From: Erysipelothrix sp. UBA3377
GTDB lineage: Bacteria > Bacillota_I > Bacilli_A > Erysipelotrichales > Erysipelotrichaceae
Length of the DNA: 6,748 bases
Assembly (NCBI GenBank): GCA_002359085.1
Contig: DEQB01000098.1
Location: forward strand, 1 to 6,748
Direction: 5' to 3'
Shown here: piece after piece, positions 6,289-6,748 of the stretch
Layout: every line of letters begins with the position of its first letter
Position numbering within the stretch: position 1 is the stretch's first letter
Program-made: the position numbers and the translations under genes
Notes under the pieces: model-generated
The model's input: only the letters and a program-made list of their open reading frames with translations
Databases searched by the model: none
What the model was told of the DNA's origin: nothing

Positions 6289-6316
6289 ATTATATCAAAT
6301 ATATTGAATAACTGAA
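6289..6316 (-). promoter_or_regulatory. Extended -10 sigma-A-type promoter of the ABC operon
   Basis: The minus strand carries TGATATAAT (6297 to 6289): a perfect TATAAT with the TG of an extended -10 element. The -35 region is poor; TTCAGT at 6316-6311, with a 16-base spacer, is the nearest candidate and matches TTGACA at only three positions. The extended -10 can compensate. The predicted start at about 6282 gives a leader of about 24 nt before the ATPase ATG. Confidence 0.7.
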
Positions 6317-6338
6317 CTGCTTTTAACGTGATAAATGT

Positions 6339-6360
6339 AAAAATCCCTTAATAAAAGGGA
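6339..6360 (-). terminator. Rho-independent terminator of the HIT gene
   Basis: On the minus strand TCCCTT (6360-6355) pairs with AAGGGA (6349-6344) around the 5-base loop TTATT, followed by five T. It begins 10 bases after the HIT stop codon and ends 23 bases before the candidate -35 of the ABC operon. It therefore separates the two transcription units, although the short stem may leak. Confidence 0.75.
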
Positions 6361-6370
6361 GTTTACGCGT

Positions 6371-6748
6371 TTATTCGATACTCAAAAGTGATTGCACACG
6401 ATGTAATTCAAATTGAGCCTCTGTTTTTGATTTATTGGTTGGCCAATAATCAAAGCCATCATCAAAATGACGTGGTAAAATATGGATGTGAAAATGATCA
6501 ATAGACTGATCCGCTGCCACACCACTGGCCATCAAAACATTCGCACCTTCACAATATGAAATGGCTTCATAATGATTCACAACATGTTGTACTGTATTCA
6601 TCAGGTGTCTCAAAGTATTGGAATCCAAGTCCTTTAAGTTACCCACATGTTGTCGGGGGATTATTAGAGTATGCCCTTCAACCTCTGGATTGATATCCAA
6701 AAAAGCAAGGGTATGATCATCTTCATATATGGTGTATGAAGATTTCTC
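6371..6748 (-). CDS. HIT-family nucleotide hydrolase (histidine triad protein), N-terminus outside window
   Basis: Histidine triad proteins are small cytoplasmic enzymes that cleave nucleoside phosphoramidates or related nucleotide bonds, such as AMP-lysine or dinucleoside polyphosphates. The triad is His-Phe-His-Ile-His at 6482-6496 inside QSIDHFHIHILPR, with the preceding Gln expected in the family. Upstream, FLDINPEVEGHTLIIPRQHV is the typical first half. The frame stays open to the right edge, where EKSSYTIYEDDHTLAF is in frame and belongs to the family, so the TTG at 6700 is not the start. About 125 residues are visible of an expected 135-145; the missing part normally begins with a Cys-containing segment (CIFC in many members). 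It reads in the same direction as the ABC operon but ends at its own terminator. The exact substrate cannot be told from sequence. Confidence 0.9.
   Translation of the reverse strand, partial: EKSSYTIYEDDHTLAFLDINPEVEGHTLIIPRQHVGNLKDLDSNTLRHLMNTVQHVVNHYEAISYCEGANVLMASGVAADQSIDHFHIHILPRHFDDGFDYWPTNKSKTEAQFELHRVQSLLSIE

Noticed and set aside
6698..6700. TTG as start of the HIT gene
   Set aside because: Sixteen further in-frame residues typical of the family (including YEDDHTLAF) precede it up to the window edge.

Overview
The window reads as chromosomal DNA of a low-GC, AT-rich bacterium of the Bacillota/Mycoplasmatota type. The signs are strong AGGAGG-like ribosome binding sites, tightly packed co-directional genes, a lipoprotein-type solute-binding protein, A/T-rich intergenic DNA and simple hairpin-plus-T terminators. 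Tryptophan is encoded by TGG and TGA serves as a real stop (tandem TGA TGA ends the ATPase gene), so a TGA=Trp code as in Mycoplasma or Spiroplasma is unlikely. I cannot name the genus. No mobile element, tRNA, rRNA or CRISPR array is visible.

Layout. (1) At the left edge, on the + strand, lies the C-terminal part of a 2',3'-cyclic-nucleotide phosphodiesterase/5'-nucleotidase family enzyme, followed by a probable terminator. (2) Then come about 180 bases of AT-rich DNA with no convincing gene, and a hairpin terminator that closes the convergent minus-strand operon. (3) Positions 6258 down to 911 hold a compact minus-strand operon, read as ATPase (UgpC/MsmK-like), permease 1 (UgpA-like), permease 2 (UgpE-like), an MBL/beta-CASP metallo-hydrolase (RNase J-like fold), and a lipoprotein substrate-binding protein (UgpB-like). 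Gene junctions are overlaps of 1 and 17 nt or gaps of 1 and 16 nt. An extended -10 promoter and an inverted repeat at the expected transcription start precede it. (4) At the right edge, also on the minus strand, is most of a HIT-family nucleotide hydrolase with its own terminator.

How it works together. The four transporter genes make a complete CUT1/UgpABCE-type ABC importer: a lipid-anchored binding protein, two membrane permeases and a cytoplasmic ATPase. The unusual member is the beta-CASP metallo-hydrolase, which overlaps the permease gene and sits where ugp operons of other bacteria often carry an accessory enzyme such as a glycerophosphodiesterase. The simplest hypothesis is that this hydrolase acts on the imported compound, or on a phosphodiester related to it. 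The flanking nucleotidase and HIT genes also handle phosphate esters of nucleosides, but both are transcriptionally separate from the operon, so that link is weak.
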